Shown: positions 1 to 8,886 of the stretch, in pieces
Numbering within the stretch: position 1 is the first letter of the stretch
Layout of the letters: every line of letters starts with the position of its first letter
Source: Blastococcus sp. HT6-30
GTDB lineage: Bacteria > Actinomycetota > Actinomycetes > Mycobacteriales > Geodermatophilaceae
NCBI RefSeq assembly: GCF_039729015.1
Contig: NZ_CP155792.1
Span: 2,872,001 to 2,936,000 of the forward strand
Length of the DNA: 64,000 bases
Reading direction: 5' to 3'
The notes under the pieces: model-generated
Databases searched by the model: none
Seen by the model: only the letters and a program-made list of their open reading frames with translations
What the model was told of the DNA's origin: nothing
Program-made: the position numbers and the translations under genes

Positions 1-179
1 CGGCCGGTGCCACACGGCCACGCACCACCGGCCGGTCCGCCGGTTCCGCGGGCCCTCGCGCCAGACCCGCTCCGGTCAGGGTCGGCACCCGCAATCCCTA
101 TATGTCATGCGATCCTGGGCCGGTGATCCGTGCCGGAGCGGTCACGCGAAGTCGGCGCTACACCGGCGGAAGGTGTGCC

Positions 180-689
180 GTGGCGATGAAGCCGGGTTGG
201 AACGGGCGGTTCTACGAGGACTTCGAGGTCGGTGACGTCTACGAGCACCCGCTCGGACGCACGATCACCGCGACCGACAACTCCTGGTTCACACTGCTGA
301 CGCAAAACACCGCTCACCCCCACTTCGACCACCACTACGCCGCACAGACCGAGTTCGGCCGACCGATCGTCAACTCCTGCCTGACCCTCGCCCTCGTCAC
401 GGGCCAGTCGGTGACCGACGTGTCCCAGAACGTCTTCGCCAACCTCGGGTGGGACGAGGTGCGGATGCCGCATCCGCTGTTCGAGGGCGACACCGTCTAC
501 TCGCGCTCCGAGGTCCTGGCACTGCGCCCGTCGCAGTCCCGGCAGAGCACCGGGCTGGTCACCGTGCGGACCACGGGCTACACCCAGGAGGGGACCGTCG
601 TGATCACCTTCACCCGCACCCTGCTGGTCTACCGGCGGGGCTACGGTCCCACCTCGGCGCGGCCCTCGATCGGCACGGACGCGCGTTGA
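180..689 (+). CDS. MaoC-family (R)-specific enoyl-CoA hydratase
   Basis: A 169-residue protein of the hot-dog-fold MaoC dehydratase family, which hydrates enoyl-CoA thioesters such as mesaconyl-CoA. The family core is visible: FYEDFEVGD near the N-terminus, then the DNSWFTLLTQNTAHPHFD segment carrying the usual Asp/His catalytic pair, and a C-terminal strand pattern. I chose GTG at 180 because GGAAGG lies six bases upstream; ATG at 186 is the alternative. The 3' end overlaps the CitE-like gene, so the two are probably translated together. Substrate is not determinable. The family is clear; mesaconyl-CoA hydration is only suggested by the CitE partner. Confidence 0.82.
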   Translation: MAMKPGWNGRFYEDFEVGDVYEHPLGRTITATDNSWFTLLTQNTAHPHFDHHYAAQTEFGRPIVNSCLTLALVTGQSVTDVSQNVFANLGWDEVRMPHPLFEGDTVYSRSEVLALRPSQSRQSTGLVTVRTTGYTQEGTVVITFTRTLLVYRRGYGPTSARPSIGTDAR

Positions 690-1483
690 CCGCTCCCCTG
701 GCCGGCTCCCGCGCCTTCCTCTTCGTCCCCGGCGACCGCCCGGAACGCTTCGACAAGGCCGCCGGCTCGGGTGCGGTGCCGATCCTCGACCTGGAGGACG
801 CCGTCGCTGCCGGACGCCGCGCCGCCGCCCGGCAGCACGTCCGCCGGTGGCTCGACGACGGCGGCAGGGCGATCGTCCGGGTGCAGGCGGCCGGCGCCCC
901 GGGCCACGAGGACGACATCGCCACGCTGGTGGGCGCCCGTGGCCTCCTCGGCGTCATGCTGGCCCGGGCCGAGGAGCCCAGCCACGTCGCGGCGGTGGGC
1001 TCGGCCACCGGCCGGCCGGTGATCGCGCTCGTCGAGACCGCCGCCGGGATCGCCGCCGCCCGCGACGTCGCCCGCGCGTCCGCGTGCCTCGCCCTGGGCG
1101 ACCAGGACCTGGCGCTCGACCTGGGCGTCACGCCGCGCTCACCGCTGGTGCGCCTGCTCGCGGCCGAACTCGTCCTGGCCTCACGGCTGGCCGGTCTGCC
1201 GGCACCCCTCGACGGCGTGACGACCGAGCTGCAGGACGCGGACGTCCTGGCCGCTGACGCCCGCGGGGCCCGCGAGAGCGGCTTCGGCGGGAAGCTGTGC
1301 ATCCACCCGCGTCAGGTCGACGTCGTCGCCCGGGCGTGGCGACCGTCCCCCGAGGAGCTCGACTGGGCCCGGGCCGTGGTCTCCGCCCACGTCGACGGTG
1401 GCGTCGGCACCGTCGCGGGCGCCATGGTGGACCGACCCCTGGTCGAGCGTGCCCGGGCACTCCTGGCCGACGCGGAGCGCTGA
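686..1483 (+). CDS. CitE-like HpcH/HpaI aldolase/lyase
   Basis: About 265 residues of the CitE / L-malyl-CoA lyase TIM-barrel family, which cleave or form C-C bonds of acyl-CoA esters using Mg2+. Diagnostic pieces are FVPGDRPERFDKA at the N-terminus, LDLEDAV soon after, VETAAGI in the middle and GKLCIHPRQV near the C-terminus. Homology begins at the TTG at 686, whose TTGA overlaps the stop of the upstream hydratase gene; reading-frame sequence upstream of this is antisense noise over the MaoC gene. Coupled with MaoC it suggests a methylmalyl/malyl-CoA-type step, but the exact substrate is inference. Confidence 0.8.
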   Translation: MTAPLAGSRAFLFVPGDRPERFDKAAGSGAVPILDLEDAVAAGRRAAARQHVRRWLDDGGRAIVRVQAAGAPGHEDDIATLVGARGLLGVMLARAEEPSHVAAVGSATGRPVIALVETAAGIAAARDVARASACLALGDQDLALDLGVTPRSPLVRLLAAELVLASRLAGLPAPLDGVTTELQDADVLAADARGARESGFGGKLCIHPRQVDVVARAWRPSPEELDWARAVVSAHVDGGVGTVAGAMVDRPLVERARALLADAER

Positions 1484-1533
1484 CCGCCCGGCTCAGGCCG
1501 GGAGGCCATCGCCTCTCGGCCTGGGCCGGGCGG
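1484..1533. terminator. Bidirectional hairpin terminator
   Basis: CCGCCCGGC directly after the CitE stop pairs with GCCGGGCGG at 1525-1533, with further inner pairing (AGGCCG/CGGCCT and GAGGC/GCCTC). It sits between two convergent genes and probably ends transcription from both sides. Confidence 0.65.
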
Positions 1534-1535
1534 GT

Positions 1536-2684
1536 TCAGCCGCGGCCCAGGCCCAGAACGTGCCCGGCGACGTGCTGGAGGATCAGGTTGTTGGACACGG
1601 GGGCCACCAGGTAGAGCCTCGACTCGCGGAACTTGCGCTCGACGTCGTACTCGGCCGCCATGCCGTAGCCACCCAGGGTGGTCATCGCGGCGTTGCCAGC
1701 GGCCCATGCGGCCTCGGATGCCAATAGCTTCGCGACGTTGGCGTCCGTGCCGCCCGTCTCGCCCCCGTCGAACAGCTCGGCTGCCCGGTCGCGCACCAGC
1801 GACGCCGCCCGCATGTCCGCCCAGGCCCGTGCCAGGGGGAACGAGACGCCCTGGTTGTCGCCGATCGGCTTGCCGAACACGACCCGGTCACGGGCATACG
1901 CCGACGCCGTGTCGAGGAACCAGCGGGCATCGCCGATGCTCTCGCTGGCCAGCAGGATGCGCTCGGCGTTCATGCCGCTCAGGACGTGCCGGAAGCCCTG
2001 GCCCTCCTCCCCGACGAGCGCGTCGGCGGATAGCTCGAGGTCGTCGATGAACACGGCGTTGGTCTCGTGGTTCACCATCGTGTCGATGGGCTCGGCGCGG
2101 ACCGACGACCCGGCCTCGCGCAGGTCCACCAGGAAGAGGCTGAGCCCGTCGGTGCGCTTGGCAACCTCCTCGCGGGGGGTGGTGCGGGCCAGCAGCAGCA
2201 TGAGGTCGCTGTGCTGCACGCGGGAGATCCACATCTTCCGGCCGTTGACCACGTACCCCTCAGGCGTCCGCCGGGCGAAGGTCGTGATCCGCGTGGTGTC
2301 CGAGCCCGCGTCGGGCTCGGTGATGGCGAACGCCTGCAACCGGAGCTTGCCCGCCGCGATGTCGGGCAGGTAGGTGCGCTTCTGCGCCTCTGAACCGTGC
2401 CGCAGCACCGCGCCCATGGTGTACATCTGCGCGTGGCACGCCGAGGTGCTCGCCCCGGTGCTGTTGATCTCCTCCATGATCACCGAGGCCTCGACCAGGC
2501 CGAGCCCCCCTCCCCCGTACTCCTCGGGGATGAGCACCGAGAGCCAGCCGGCCTCGGTGAGCGCGCGCACGAACTCCTCCGGGTACTCGCGGGCGGCATC
2601 GCACCGGCGCCAGTACTCCGCCGGGAAGGACGAGGCCAGGTCGCGGACGCCCGCGCGGAGGTCCTGCAGATCCGTCTCGGGCAT
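1536..2684 (-). CDS. Acyl-CoA dehydrogenase
   Basis: A 382-residue FAD-dependent acyl-CoA dehydrogenase with the N-terminal helical domain (IPEEYGGGGLG), the FAITEPDAGSDTT signature and the C-terminal helical domain. It would oxidise an acyl-CoA to a 2-enoyl-CoA, passing electrons to an ETF. Where many members have a catalytic YEGT near the C-terminus, this one reads LYLVAPVSNN, so the base must come from elsewhere, as in other subgroups. ATG at 2684 follows a GAGGAG site, three bases after the upstream oxidoreductase stop. It is the last gene of the reverse-strand catabolic operon. Confidence 0.9.
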   Translation of the reverse strand: MPETDLQDLRAGVRDLASSFPAEYWRRCDAAREYPEEFVRALTEAGWLSVLIPEEYGGGGLGLVEASVIMEEINSTGASTSACHAQMYTMGAVLRHGSEAQKRTYLPDIAAGKLRLQAFAITEPDAGSDTTRITTFARRTPEGYVVNGRKMWISRVQHSDLMLLLARTTPREEVAKRTDGLSLFLVDLREAGSSVRAEPIDTMVNHETNAVFIDDLELSADALVGEEGQGFRHVLSGMNAERILLASESIGDARWFLDTASAYARDRVVFGKPIGDNQGVSFPLARAWADMRAASLVRDRAAELFDGGETGGTDANVAKLLASEAAWAAGNAAMTTLGGYGMAAEYDVERKFRESRLYLVAPVSNNLILQHVAGHVLGLGRG

Positions 2685-2687
2685 GGG

Positions 2688-5600
2688 TCAGCTCCTCGTG
2701 GTGGTGGTGAGCGGGGTCGCCGTTCCGGCGAACCGCTGCAGCGCTTCGCGCTGGCGCTCGCGGTACCGGGCGACGTTGTCCAACTTGATCTCCTCGTAGC
2801 CGCGCACCATGTCGGGGAGCGCAGCCAGCTCCACGGCGACGCCGTGGTTGGCCGGCGCGAGCTCCTCGAGGAGGCGGTGCACCAGCTCCCGGTACTCCTG
2901 GATGAGCGCCCGCTCGGTCCGGCGGACGTGGCTGTGGCCGAACGGGTCGAGCACGCTGCCACGGAGCCGTCGCATGCCGTAGAGCGTGCGCAGGACCGGC
3001 CGGGCGGCACGGGCGTCGATCGCGATCTTGTCCTTGCGACCCAGGTAGCGCAGCACCGGCGGGTGCAGGCGGTAGCTGTACCGGGCCCCGCGGCCGAAGC
3101 GGGACTCGACGTCGGCCTCGACGGCCGGATCGATCGAGAGCCGGGCGACCTCGTACTCGTCCTTGTAGGACATCAGCTTGTACAGCCCCAGCGCGACCGC
3201 CTCGGCCAGCTCGCCGCTGCCGGGGACCACCTCCGCCTCCACCGCGCGCACCTGCTCGACGAGCCCGGCGTAGTCCTGCGCCCAGGCCAGGTCCTGGTAG
3301 CCGACGAGGTCGGGCACGCGGACGCTGACGCAGCGGGCGAGCTCCGAACCGGCCGGCGCCCGCACCGACGCGATCACGTCGGCGACCTCGGGCGCCGGCG
3401 GCGCCGGTTCCACCGCCGGCGGAAAGAGGTCCGCCACGGCCGCCGCGAGCCCGGCGGGGTCGGCCACCGCCTGCCGCCCACGACGGAATGCCTGGATGTT
3501 GACCTCCACCGCGGCACCGTTGACGGCGATGGCCTCCTCGATCGCGGAGGCCGGCACCGGCAGCGCACCGGACTGGTAGGCGGCGCCCAGGAGCAGGACG
3601 TTGGCCGACTGGTCACCACCGAAGAGCTGCTGGGTCAGCTGGTGCGCGTCCAGGAACACCGCGTCGCCGATCCGGGTAGCCGTCCGGATCCGGTCCGCCA
3701 GCTGCTCCGGCGGCGGGAAGGTCACCCCGGGATCGGTCACCATCGCGCCGGTGGCCACCTGCGCGGTCGACACGACGGCGACCGTCCGCGCCGGATCGGC
3801 CACCGCGAGGTTCTTCGGCTCCGCCGCAACCAGGATGTCGCAGCCGAGCAGGAGGTCGCACTCCTCCCCTGCGACCCGCGCGGCCTGGACGACGGGACCC
3901 CGGGTGAACTTCAGGTCCGAGACGACCGCGCCGCCCTTCTGCGCCATGCCCGTCTGGTCCATGCCGCGCACGTGGAACCCGCCCAGCTGGGCCGCCGTGG
4001 CCAGGATCTGGGCGACGGTGACCACACCCGTCCCGCCGATGCCGACGATCCGGAGGGCGAAGTCGTCGGTCGCTACCCGGGGCGCGGGGACGGGCAGAAG
4101 CGCGGCGTCCAGCTCGGCCGCGGTCGGCCTGGGGGTCCGCTCCCCGGGCACGACGCTGAGGAAGGACGGGCAGTCGCCGGCCAGGCAGGTGTAGTCCTTG
4201 TTGCAGGAGGCCTGGTGGATCTGCGTCTTGCGGCCGAACTCGGTGTCGACCGGGACAACCGAGAGGCAGTTGGACTTCTGCCCGCAGTCACCGCAGCCTT
4301 CGCAGACCCGCTCGTTGATCAGCACCCGGGTGGCCGGCTCCGGGAGCAGGCCACGCTTGCGCCGGCGCCGCTTCTCCGTGGCGCACTCCTGGTCGTGCAC
4401 GAGCACGGTCACCCCGGGCACGCGCGCCAGCTCCTCCTGCGCCTCGACCAGCCGGTCGCGGTGCCACACCTGCGTCTTGCCGGGCAGCCGGACACGCCGG
4501 TACTTCTCCGGCTGGTCGGTCGTGACGATGATCCGGGAGACACCCTCGGCGGTCAGCATCGCCGCCAGCGCCGGGACGTTCATCCCGCCTTGGGCCCTCT
4601 GCCCGCCGGTCATCGCGACCGCCGAGTTGTACAGCAGCTTGTAGGTCATGTTCACCCCGGAGGCAACGGCCGCGCGCAGGGCCAGGCTGCCGGAGTGGTG
4701 GAACGTGCCGTCCCCGATGTTCTGCACCATGTGCGGCACGTCGATGAAGGGGGCCATGCCGATCCACTGGCTGCCCTCGCCGCCCATCTGCATGAGCACG
4801 CTCACGTCGCCCACCGTCTCGGGCTGCATCAACACCGCCAGCGAGCTGCAGCCGGTGCCGGTGCCGATGAGGGTCCCCTCCGGGGTGGCCATCGAGGTGC
4901 TGTGCGGGCAACCGGAGCAGTAGTACGGCGTCCGGCTGAGCAGTGGCAGCAGCGCGGGCCGGCGGTCCTCGCGGACGGCCCGCGCCGTGCGTGCCTCCGA
5001 CCACGCCTCCACCGTCGGCATGCCGCCGAGGGCCAGCATCCGCCGCGAGAGGACGCCGGCCAGCAGGTCGGGCTCCAGCTCGCCGGACGCCGGCACGAGC
5101 GTGCGCCCGTCGGGCCCGGTCTTGCCGTGAATGACCGGCGCCCCGGTGCGCCCGTAGAGGATCTGCTTGATCGCCGCCTCCACGAAGGACCGCTTCTCCT
5201 CGACGACGACGATCTCCCGCAGCCCCTGGGCGAAGGAGCGGATGATGCCCGGTTCCACCGGGGTGACCATGCCGAGCTTGAGCAGGCGCACGCCCCGGCG
5301 GCGGCACTCGGCCTCGTCCAGTCCGAGCGAGGCCAGCGCCTGGCAGACGTCCAGGTAGGTCTTCCCCGCGGCCACGATGCCGATGCGATCGTCGGGTCCC
5401 GACCGGGTGAGGCGGTCCAGCCCGTTGGCCGCCGCGTACCGCTGTGCGATCAGGGGGCGCTCGTGGTACAGCGTCGCCTCCAGCTCGCCCGACGTCGGCT
5501 GCAGCAGCATGCCGCGGACCTGGTGCCGGAACGCGCGACCGTCCACGGTCATGTCCGGCTGCACCGGCACGATCCGATCCGGGTGGACCTCCACGGTGCC

Positions 5601-6224
5601 CGAGCCGTCCGCGACGTCGGTGACGACCTTGACGCCGACCCAGAGCCCGGAGGCCCTGGACAGCGCGATGCCGTGCAGGCCCATGTCGAGGGCGTCCTGC
5701 GCGTCACCCGGGTAGAGGACCGGCATCCCGACGGCCGCCATGGTGGCCTCGGAGGCGTTGGGCATGGTCGAGGACTTGGCCGATGGGTCGTCGCCGACGA
5801 GCGCGAGCACGCCGCCCTCCGGGGCGGCCCCGGCCATGTTGCCGTGCCGCAGGGCGTCCACGGCACGGTCGACACCGGGCGCCTTGCCGTACCAGATGCC
5901 GGTCACGCCGTCGTAACGCAGTTCCTTGCGGGTCTGGGCCAGCTGGCTGCCGGCCACCGCCGTGGCGGCCAGCTCCTCGTTGACCCCGGGACGGAAGACG
6001 ATGTCGTGCTCGTCGAGCAGGTCCCCCCGGCGTCCCAGTTCCATGTCGTAGCCACCCAGCGGGGAGCCGGGATAGCCCGATATGAAACCGGCGGTGCGCA
6101 GTCCGCGGCGCCGGTCGGCCCGGACCTGGTCGAGAGCGACGCGGACCAGCGCCTGGATGCCGGTGACGTGGAGAAGGCCCTCGGACTGCCGGTATCGGTC
6201 CTCGACCTGGACGACGGTGTTCAT
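2688..6224 (-). CDS. Fused indolepyruvate:ferredoxin oxidoreductase
   Basis: A 1178-residue single-chain 2-oxoacid:ferredoxin oxidoreductase. It decarboxylates aryl- or branched-chain 2-oxo acids to the acyl-CoA with TPP and reduces ferredoxin. Order: pyrimidine-binding domain (GFISGYPGSPLGGYD, about 46-60), YYCSGCPH (434-441), TPP-binding region with GTGTGCSS (454-461), an iron-sulfur motif with Cys641, 644, 647 and 653, then a C-terminal gamma domain with GIGGTGVVT. The start ATG at 6224 has CGAGGAGC upstream; the same frame continues further upstream only as antisense of the alcohol dehydrogenase. Its neighbours suggest the acyl-CoA product is oxidised further. Confidence 0.92.
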   Translation of the reverse strand: MNTVVQVEDRYRQSEGLLHVTGIQALVRVALDQVRADRRRGLRTAGFISGYPGSPLGGYDMELGRRGDLLDEHDIVFRPGVNEELAATAVAGSQLAQTRKELRYDGVTGIWYGKAPGVDRAVDALRHGNMAGAAPEGGVLALVGDDPSAKSSTMPNASEATMAAVGMPVLYPGDAQDALDMGLHGIALSRASGLWVGVKVVTDVADGSGTVEVHPDRIVPVQPDMTVDGRAFRHQVRGMLLQPTSGELEATLYHERPLIAQRYAAANGLDRLTRSGPDDRIGIVAAGKTYLDVCQALASLGLDEAECRRRGVRLLKLGMVTPVEPGIIRSFAQGLREIVVVEEKRSFVEAAIKQILYGRTGAPVIHGKTGPDGRTLVPASGELEPDLLAGVLSRRMLALGGMPTVEAWSEARTARAVREDRRPALLPLLSRTPYYCSGCPHSTSMATPEGTLIGTGTGCSSLAVLMQPETVGDVSVLMQMGGEGSQWIGMAPFIDVPHMVQNIGDGTFHHSGSLALRAAVASGVNMTYKLLYNSAVAMTGGQRAQGGMNVPALAAMLTAEGVSRIIVTTDQPEKYRRVRLPGKTQVWHRDRLVEAQEELARVPGVTVLVHDQECATEKRRRRKRGLLPEPATRVLINERVCEGCGDCGQKSNCLSVVPVDTEFGRKTQIHQASCNKDYTCLAGDCPSFLSVVPGERTPRPTAAELDAALLPVPAPRVATDDFALRIVGIGGTGVVTVAQILATAAQLGGFHVRGMDQTGMAQKGGAVVSDLKFTRGPVVQAARVAGEECDLLLGCDILVAAEPKNLAVADPARTVAVVSTAQVATGAMVTDPGVTFPPPEQLADRIRTATRIGDAVFLDAHQLTQQLFGGDQSANVLLLGAAYQSGALPVPASAIEEAIAVNGAAVEVNIQAFRRGRQAVADPAGLAAAVADLFPPAVEPAPPAPEVADVIASVRAPAGSELARCVSVRVPDLVGYQDLAWAQDYAGLVEQVRAVEAEVVPGSGELAEAVALGLYKLMSYKDEYEVARLSIDPAVEADVESRFGRGARYSYRLHPPVLRYLGRKDKIAIDARAARPVLRTLYGMRRLRGSVLDPFGHSHVRRTERALIQEYRELVHRLLEELAPANHGVAVELAALPDMVRGYEEIKLDNVARYRERQREALQRFAGTATPLTTTTRS

Positions 6225-6376
6225 CTCGCTCCTCGGGACGGGAGTCCGGCGGTTGGGCGGGGTTCGGTGCGTTCGGGATCGCTGTCCGCCGCGCCCGGGC
6301 CGGGAGGACCGGCCCGGAGGCGGCTGGACGAGCGACCCCGGTGGCGGGGGCGGACGAGGACGCGCGCCCCCGGGAA

Positions 6377-7489
6377 TCAGCCGTGGACCAGTAGGCCGCG
6401 GATCGTCTCGCCGGCCGCCTGGTCGGCGTACCCCTGGCGCAGGTTCTCGAGCGAGTAGCGCCGGGTGATGAGTGAGTCGAGCTCCAGGGTTCCCTCCTGG
6501 TGCATGCGCAGCAGCGCGGGGATGTCCCGGAAGGGGTTGCAGCCACCGAACAGCGAGCCCTGGATCCGCTGCTCGAAGACGGTGATCGGGTTGCCGAGCA
6601 ACGACAGGGTCGTCTCCGTCGCGATGCCGGCGAGGGCGGTGAGGACCAGGGTCCCGCCCTTGCCGACGCAGCGCACCGCACCCTTGGTCGTCTCGGCGTC
6701 CAGCACGCCGGTGGTCAGCACGACGACGTCGGCCCCCACCCCGTGGGAGAGCTGGTGGGCCAGGTCGGCGCCCGCGCGGGTGTCCTCGGCCGTGTGGGTC
6801 GCCCCCACGGTCATCGCGAACTCGCGCTTGAACGGCACGGGGTCCACGGCGATGACGTGCTGCGCCCCGGCGTGCGCCGCTCCCTGCACCGCGTTCACCC
6901 CGACGCCACCGGAACCGACCACGACCACCGTGTCGCCCGGCTTGACCCCACCCGCGTACACGGCGGACCCCCAGCCCGTCGGCACGCTGCAGGACAGCAG
7001 CGCCGCGGTGTCCATGGGCACCCACGGCTCGATGCGCACGCACGAGTACTCGCTCAGCAGCGTGTGGCGGGCGAAGGCGCCCACCATGCAGTAGCCCCCG
7101 AGGGCCTCGCCGTCCAGCGTGAACGGCCACGTGCCGGTGGGCAGCTGACCGGTGGCGATCGTCGCGCCGACGTCGCAGAGGTTGGACCGCCCGGCTGCGC
7201 ACCACCGGCAGTGGCCGCACGCCGGGAGGAAACTCGTGATCACGTGGTCACCTGGCTGCACCCGGGTGACGCCTGCACCCACGGCCAGCACCGTCCCGGA
7301 GCCCTCATGGCCACCGACGATCGGGTACCGGCCGCCGGCGTTGGCCTGGCGGAGGTGCTCGTCGGAGTGGCAGAGACCGGCGAAGGCCATCTCGACCAGC
7401 ACCTCACCCGGACCCGGATCGCCGACCTCGAGCTCGACGACTTCGTAGTCCATGCCTGCGTCGCGCAGCACGGCACCATGAGTTTTCAC
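6377..7489 (-). CDS. NDMA-type zinc-dependent alcohol dehydrogenase
   Basis: A 370-residue medium-chain dehydrogenase. The catalytic zinc site is marked by GLCHSDEH and GGHEGSGTV, the structural zinc by CGHCRWCAAGRSNLC, and the Rossmann fold by VVGSGGVGVNAVQGA. The sequence style is that of actinobacterial NDMA-dependent (tightly NAD-bound) alcohol dehydrogenases. GTG at 7489 follows GAGGAG by about eight bases. Second-to-third gene of the reverse-strand operon, probably supplying an aldehyde or acting on an alcohol precursor; the physiological substrate is unknown. Confidence 0.88.
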   Translation of the reverse strand: MKTHGAVLRDAGMDYEVVELEVGDPGPGEVLVEMAFAGLCHSDEHLRQANAGGRYPIVGGHEGSGTVLAVGAGVTRVQPGDHVITSFLPACGHCRWCAAGRSNLCDVGATIATGQLPTGTWPFTLDGEALGGYCMVGAFARHTLLSEYSCVRIEPWVPMDTAALLSCSVPTGWGSAVYAGGVKPGDTVVVVGSGGVGVNAVQGAAHAGAQHVIAVDPVPFKREFAMTVGATHTAEDTRAGADLAHQLSHGVGADVVVLTTGVLDAETTKGAVRCVGKGGTLVLTALAGIATETTLSLLGNPITVFEQRIQGSLFGGCNPFRDIPALLRMHQEGTLELDSLITRRYSLENLRQGYADQAAGETIRGLLVHG

Positions 7490-7553
7490 GCGCGCTTCTC
7501 CTCTGGTCGATCGGGTCGGGTGCTGCCCTCGGCGCCGCGCGCCGGGCGCACCG

Positions 7554-8300
7554 TCACTGCAGGCCCTGGTTCATGCCGCCGTCCAGGGGAACCGCCGAAC
7601 CGGTGATGTACCGGGCGCTGTCCGAGCAGAGGAAGGCGACCGTGGCGCCGAAGTCCTCCGGCCGGCCGAGCTCGCGGGCCGGGATCTTCGCCACCTCGTC
7701 GGTGATGCGCTCGCCCCACACAGCGCGCAGCCGCGCGGTGTCGTGCAGACCCGGCTGGACGGAGTTGACCGTCACCCCGTCGGCGGCGACCTCGCGCGCC
7801 AGGGTCTTGAGGAAACCGGTCAGGCCGGCACGGGCGGTGTTGGACAGGATCAGGTTCGGTACCGGCTGCCGCACCGCGATCGACGTGATCGCGACCACCC
7901 GGCCCCACCGCTGCTCGCGCATCCGGGGTACGGCGGCCAGGCACATGCGGACCGTGGAGAGCAGGCTCAGCTCGAGCGCCGGCGCGTACTGGTTGACCCC
8001 GATTTCGGCGAAGGTCCCCGCCGGCGGACCAGGGGCGTTGGGCACCAGGATGTCGACCCCGCCCATGGTCTTCTGGGCGAGCTCGACGAACCGCTCGCCC
8101 TCGTCGGGGTCGGCCAGGTCCGCGACGACCCAGGAGGCACCGGCGCCCAGACGCCGCGCCGCATCCTCGGCGCGACCGGCGTCGGAGCCGCAGATGGTGA
8201 CCTGCGCTCCCTCGGCGAGCAGGGCCGCCGCCGTGGCATAGCCGAGCCCGCCGGTGGCCGCCGCGACCGCCGCGCGTCGCCCCTTCAGTCCTAGATCCAC
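7554..8300 (-). CDS. Atypical SDR oxidoreductase (BKR-like)
   Basis: A 248-residue short-chain dehydrogenase-like protein. The nucleotide-binding motif is altered (AAATGGLG) and the NNAG motif reads NAPG. Most notably, the catalytic Tyr-x-x-x-Lys is absent: the aligned stretch is LSNTARAGLTGFLKTLA, with Ser and Arg in those places. This matches the known ketoacyl-reductase-like SDR subgroup that lacks the standard tetrad. GTG at 8300 has AGGAGG upstream. The Dabb gene ends ten bases before it. It may be a non-canonical reductase or a binding protein; function is unproven. Confidence 0.8.
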   Translation of the reverse strand: MDLGLKGRRAAVAAATGGLGYATAAALLAEGAQVTICGSDAGRAEDAARRLGAGASWVVADLADPDEGERFVELAQKTMGGVDILVPNAPGPPAGTFAEIGVNQYAPALELSLLSTVRMCLAAVPRMREQRWGRVVAITSIAVRQPVPNLILSNTARAGLTGFLKTLAREVAADGVTVNSVQPGLHDTARLRAVWGERITDEVAKIPARELGRPEDFGATVAFLCSDSARYITGSAVPLDGGMNQGLQ

Positions 8301-8309
8301 GCCGGCCTC

Positions 8310-8606
8310 CTAGACCTCGTGTTGCACGGCGGTACGCCGGCGGAGGATGGGACGGACATGCTCCCGAAGGAGGGCCTGGTGCGCCTCGTCCACAGCGTAG
8401 GCGGCATAGGTCTCGCGGTCTGGCAGGTCCATGACCACGACGACGTCCGCGTTGCCCTCCGCCAGACCGGCATCGACGCCGACGGTGAGCCGCCCGAAGG
8501 CGGTCGCCGGTCCGGCGGCCCATTTCTCGAGCGCCGTGACAGCGGCCGCCCGCTGCCGGGCCGTGGACTCCTCGGTCCACTCGAACACCGCGACGTGCCG
8601 GAACAC
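8310..8606 (-). CDS. Dabb (stress-responsive A/B barrel) protein
   Basis: A 98-residue dimeric ferredoxin-like A/B barrel protein. FRHVAVFEWTEESTARQR is the typical Dabb start, followed by GPATAFGRLTVGVDAG and DVVVVMDLPDRETYAAYAVDEAHQALL. GTG at 8606 is preferred because homology starts there and a purine-rich AAGGGGG lies upstream; longer in-frame starts would add non-homologous residues. It is the first gene of the five-gene catabolic operon. Such proteins can be cyclases or small-molecule binders; the role here is unknown. Confidence 0.8.
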   Translation of the reverse strand: MFRHVAVFEWTEESTARQRAAAVTALEKWAAGPATAFGRLTVGVDAGLAEGNADVVVVMDLPDRETYAAYAVDEAHQALLREHVRPILRRRTAVQHEV

Positions 8607-8886
8607 CCGGGCCCCCTTCTTGCCGTGCCAGACGTGCGCCGTGACCCGGCGCACACGGAAGCTAGCATATTTTGTGTACGATCTTGCTGGTATCGCGGCC
8701 CCGCGTCCCCGGGCCAGCAACCGAGACGACTCCCACCGGTACGGCTGCCACCCGCGAGCGGAGTACGCCCCCTGCGCGCCCAAGCGGTCGCGATCTGCGG
8801 CGATCCGAATCCCTGGCGCGGTTCTTCGCGTCCGGGAAAGCGCGGTCAGCAGCGGCCGGTCGCTGGTCGCATCCGCGCGCGTCCAC
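8607..8886 (-). promoter_or_regulatory. Intergenic region with candidate operon promoter
   Basis: No convincing gene. A locally A+T-rich patch at about 8660-8690 reads, on the reverse strand, GATCGTACACAAAATATGCT. TATGCT (8664-8669) fits an actinobacterial -10 (TANNNT), but no good -35 is seen, so an activator or repressor may govern it. It would drive the operon starting at 8606 with a leader of about 50 bases. Confidence 0.35.

Noticed and set aside
449-685. Longer CitE-like start over the MaoC gene
   Set aside because: Residues before the TTG at 686 have no homology and come from a shifted frame of the MaoC gene.
2397-6458. Forward-strand open frame of about 1350 codons
   Set aside because: It lies antisense to the fused oxidoreductase, is rich in His/Arg/Gly/Val as expected of a GC-rich complementary frame, and has no domain motif.
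6225-7220. N-terminal extension of the indolepyruvate oxidoreductase frame
   Set aside because: The extra ~330 codons overlap the alcohol dehydrogenase gene in another frame and have low-complexity composition; homology starts at MNTVVQ with a proper ribosome site.
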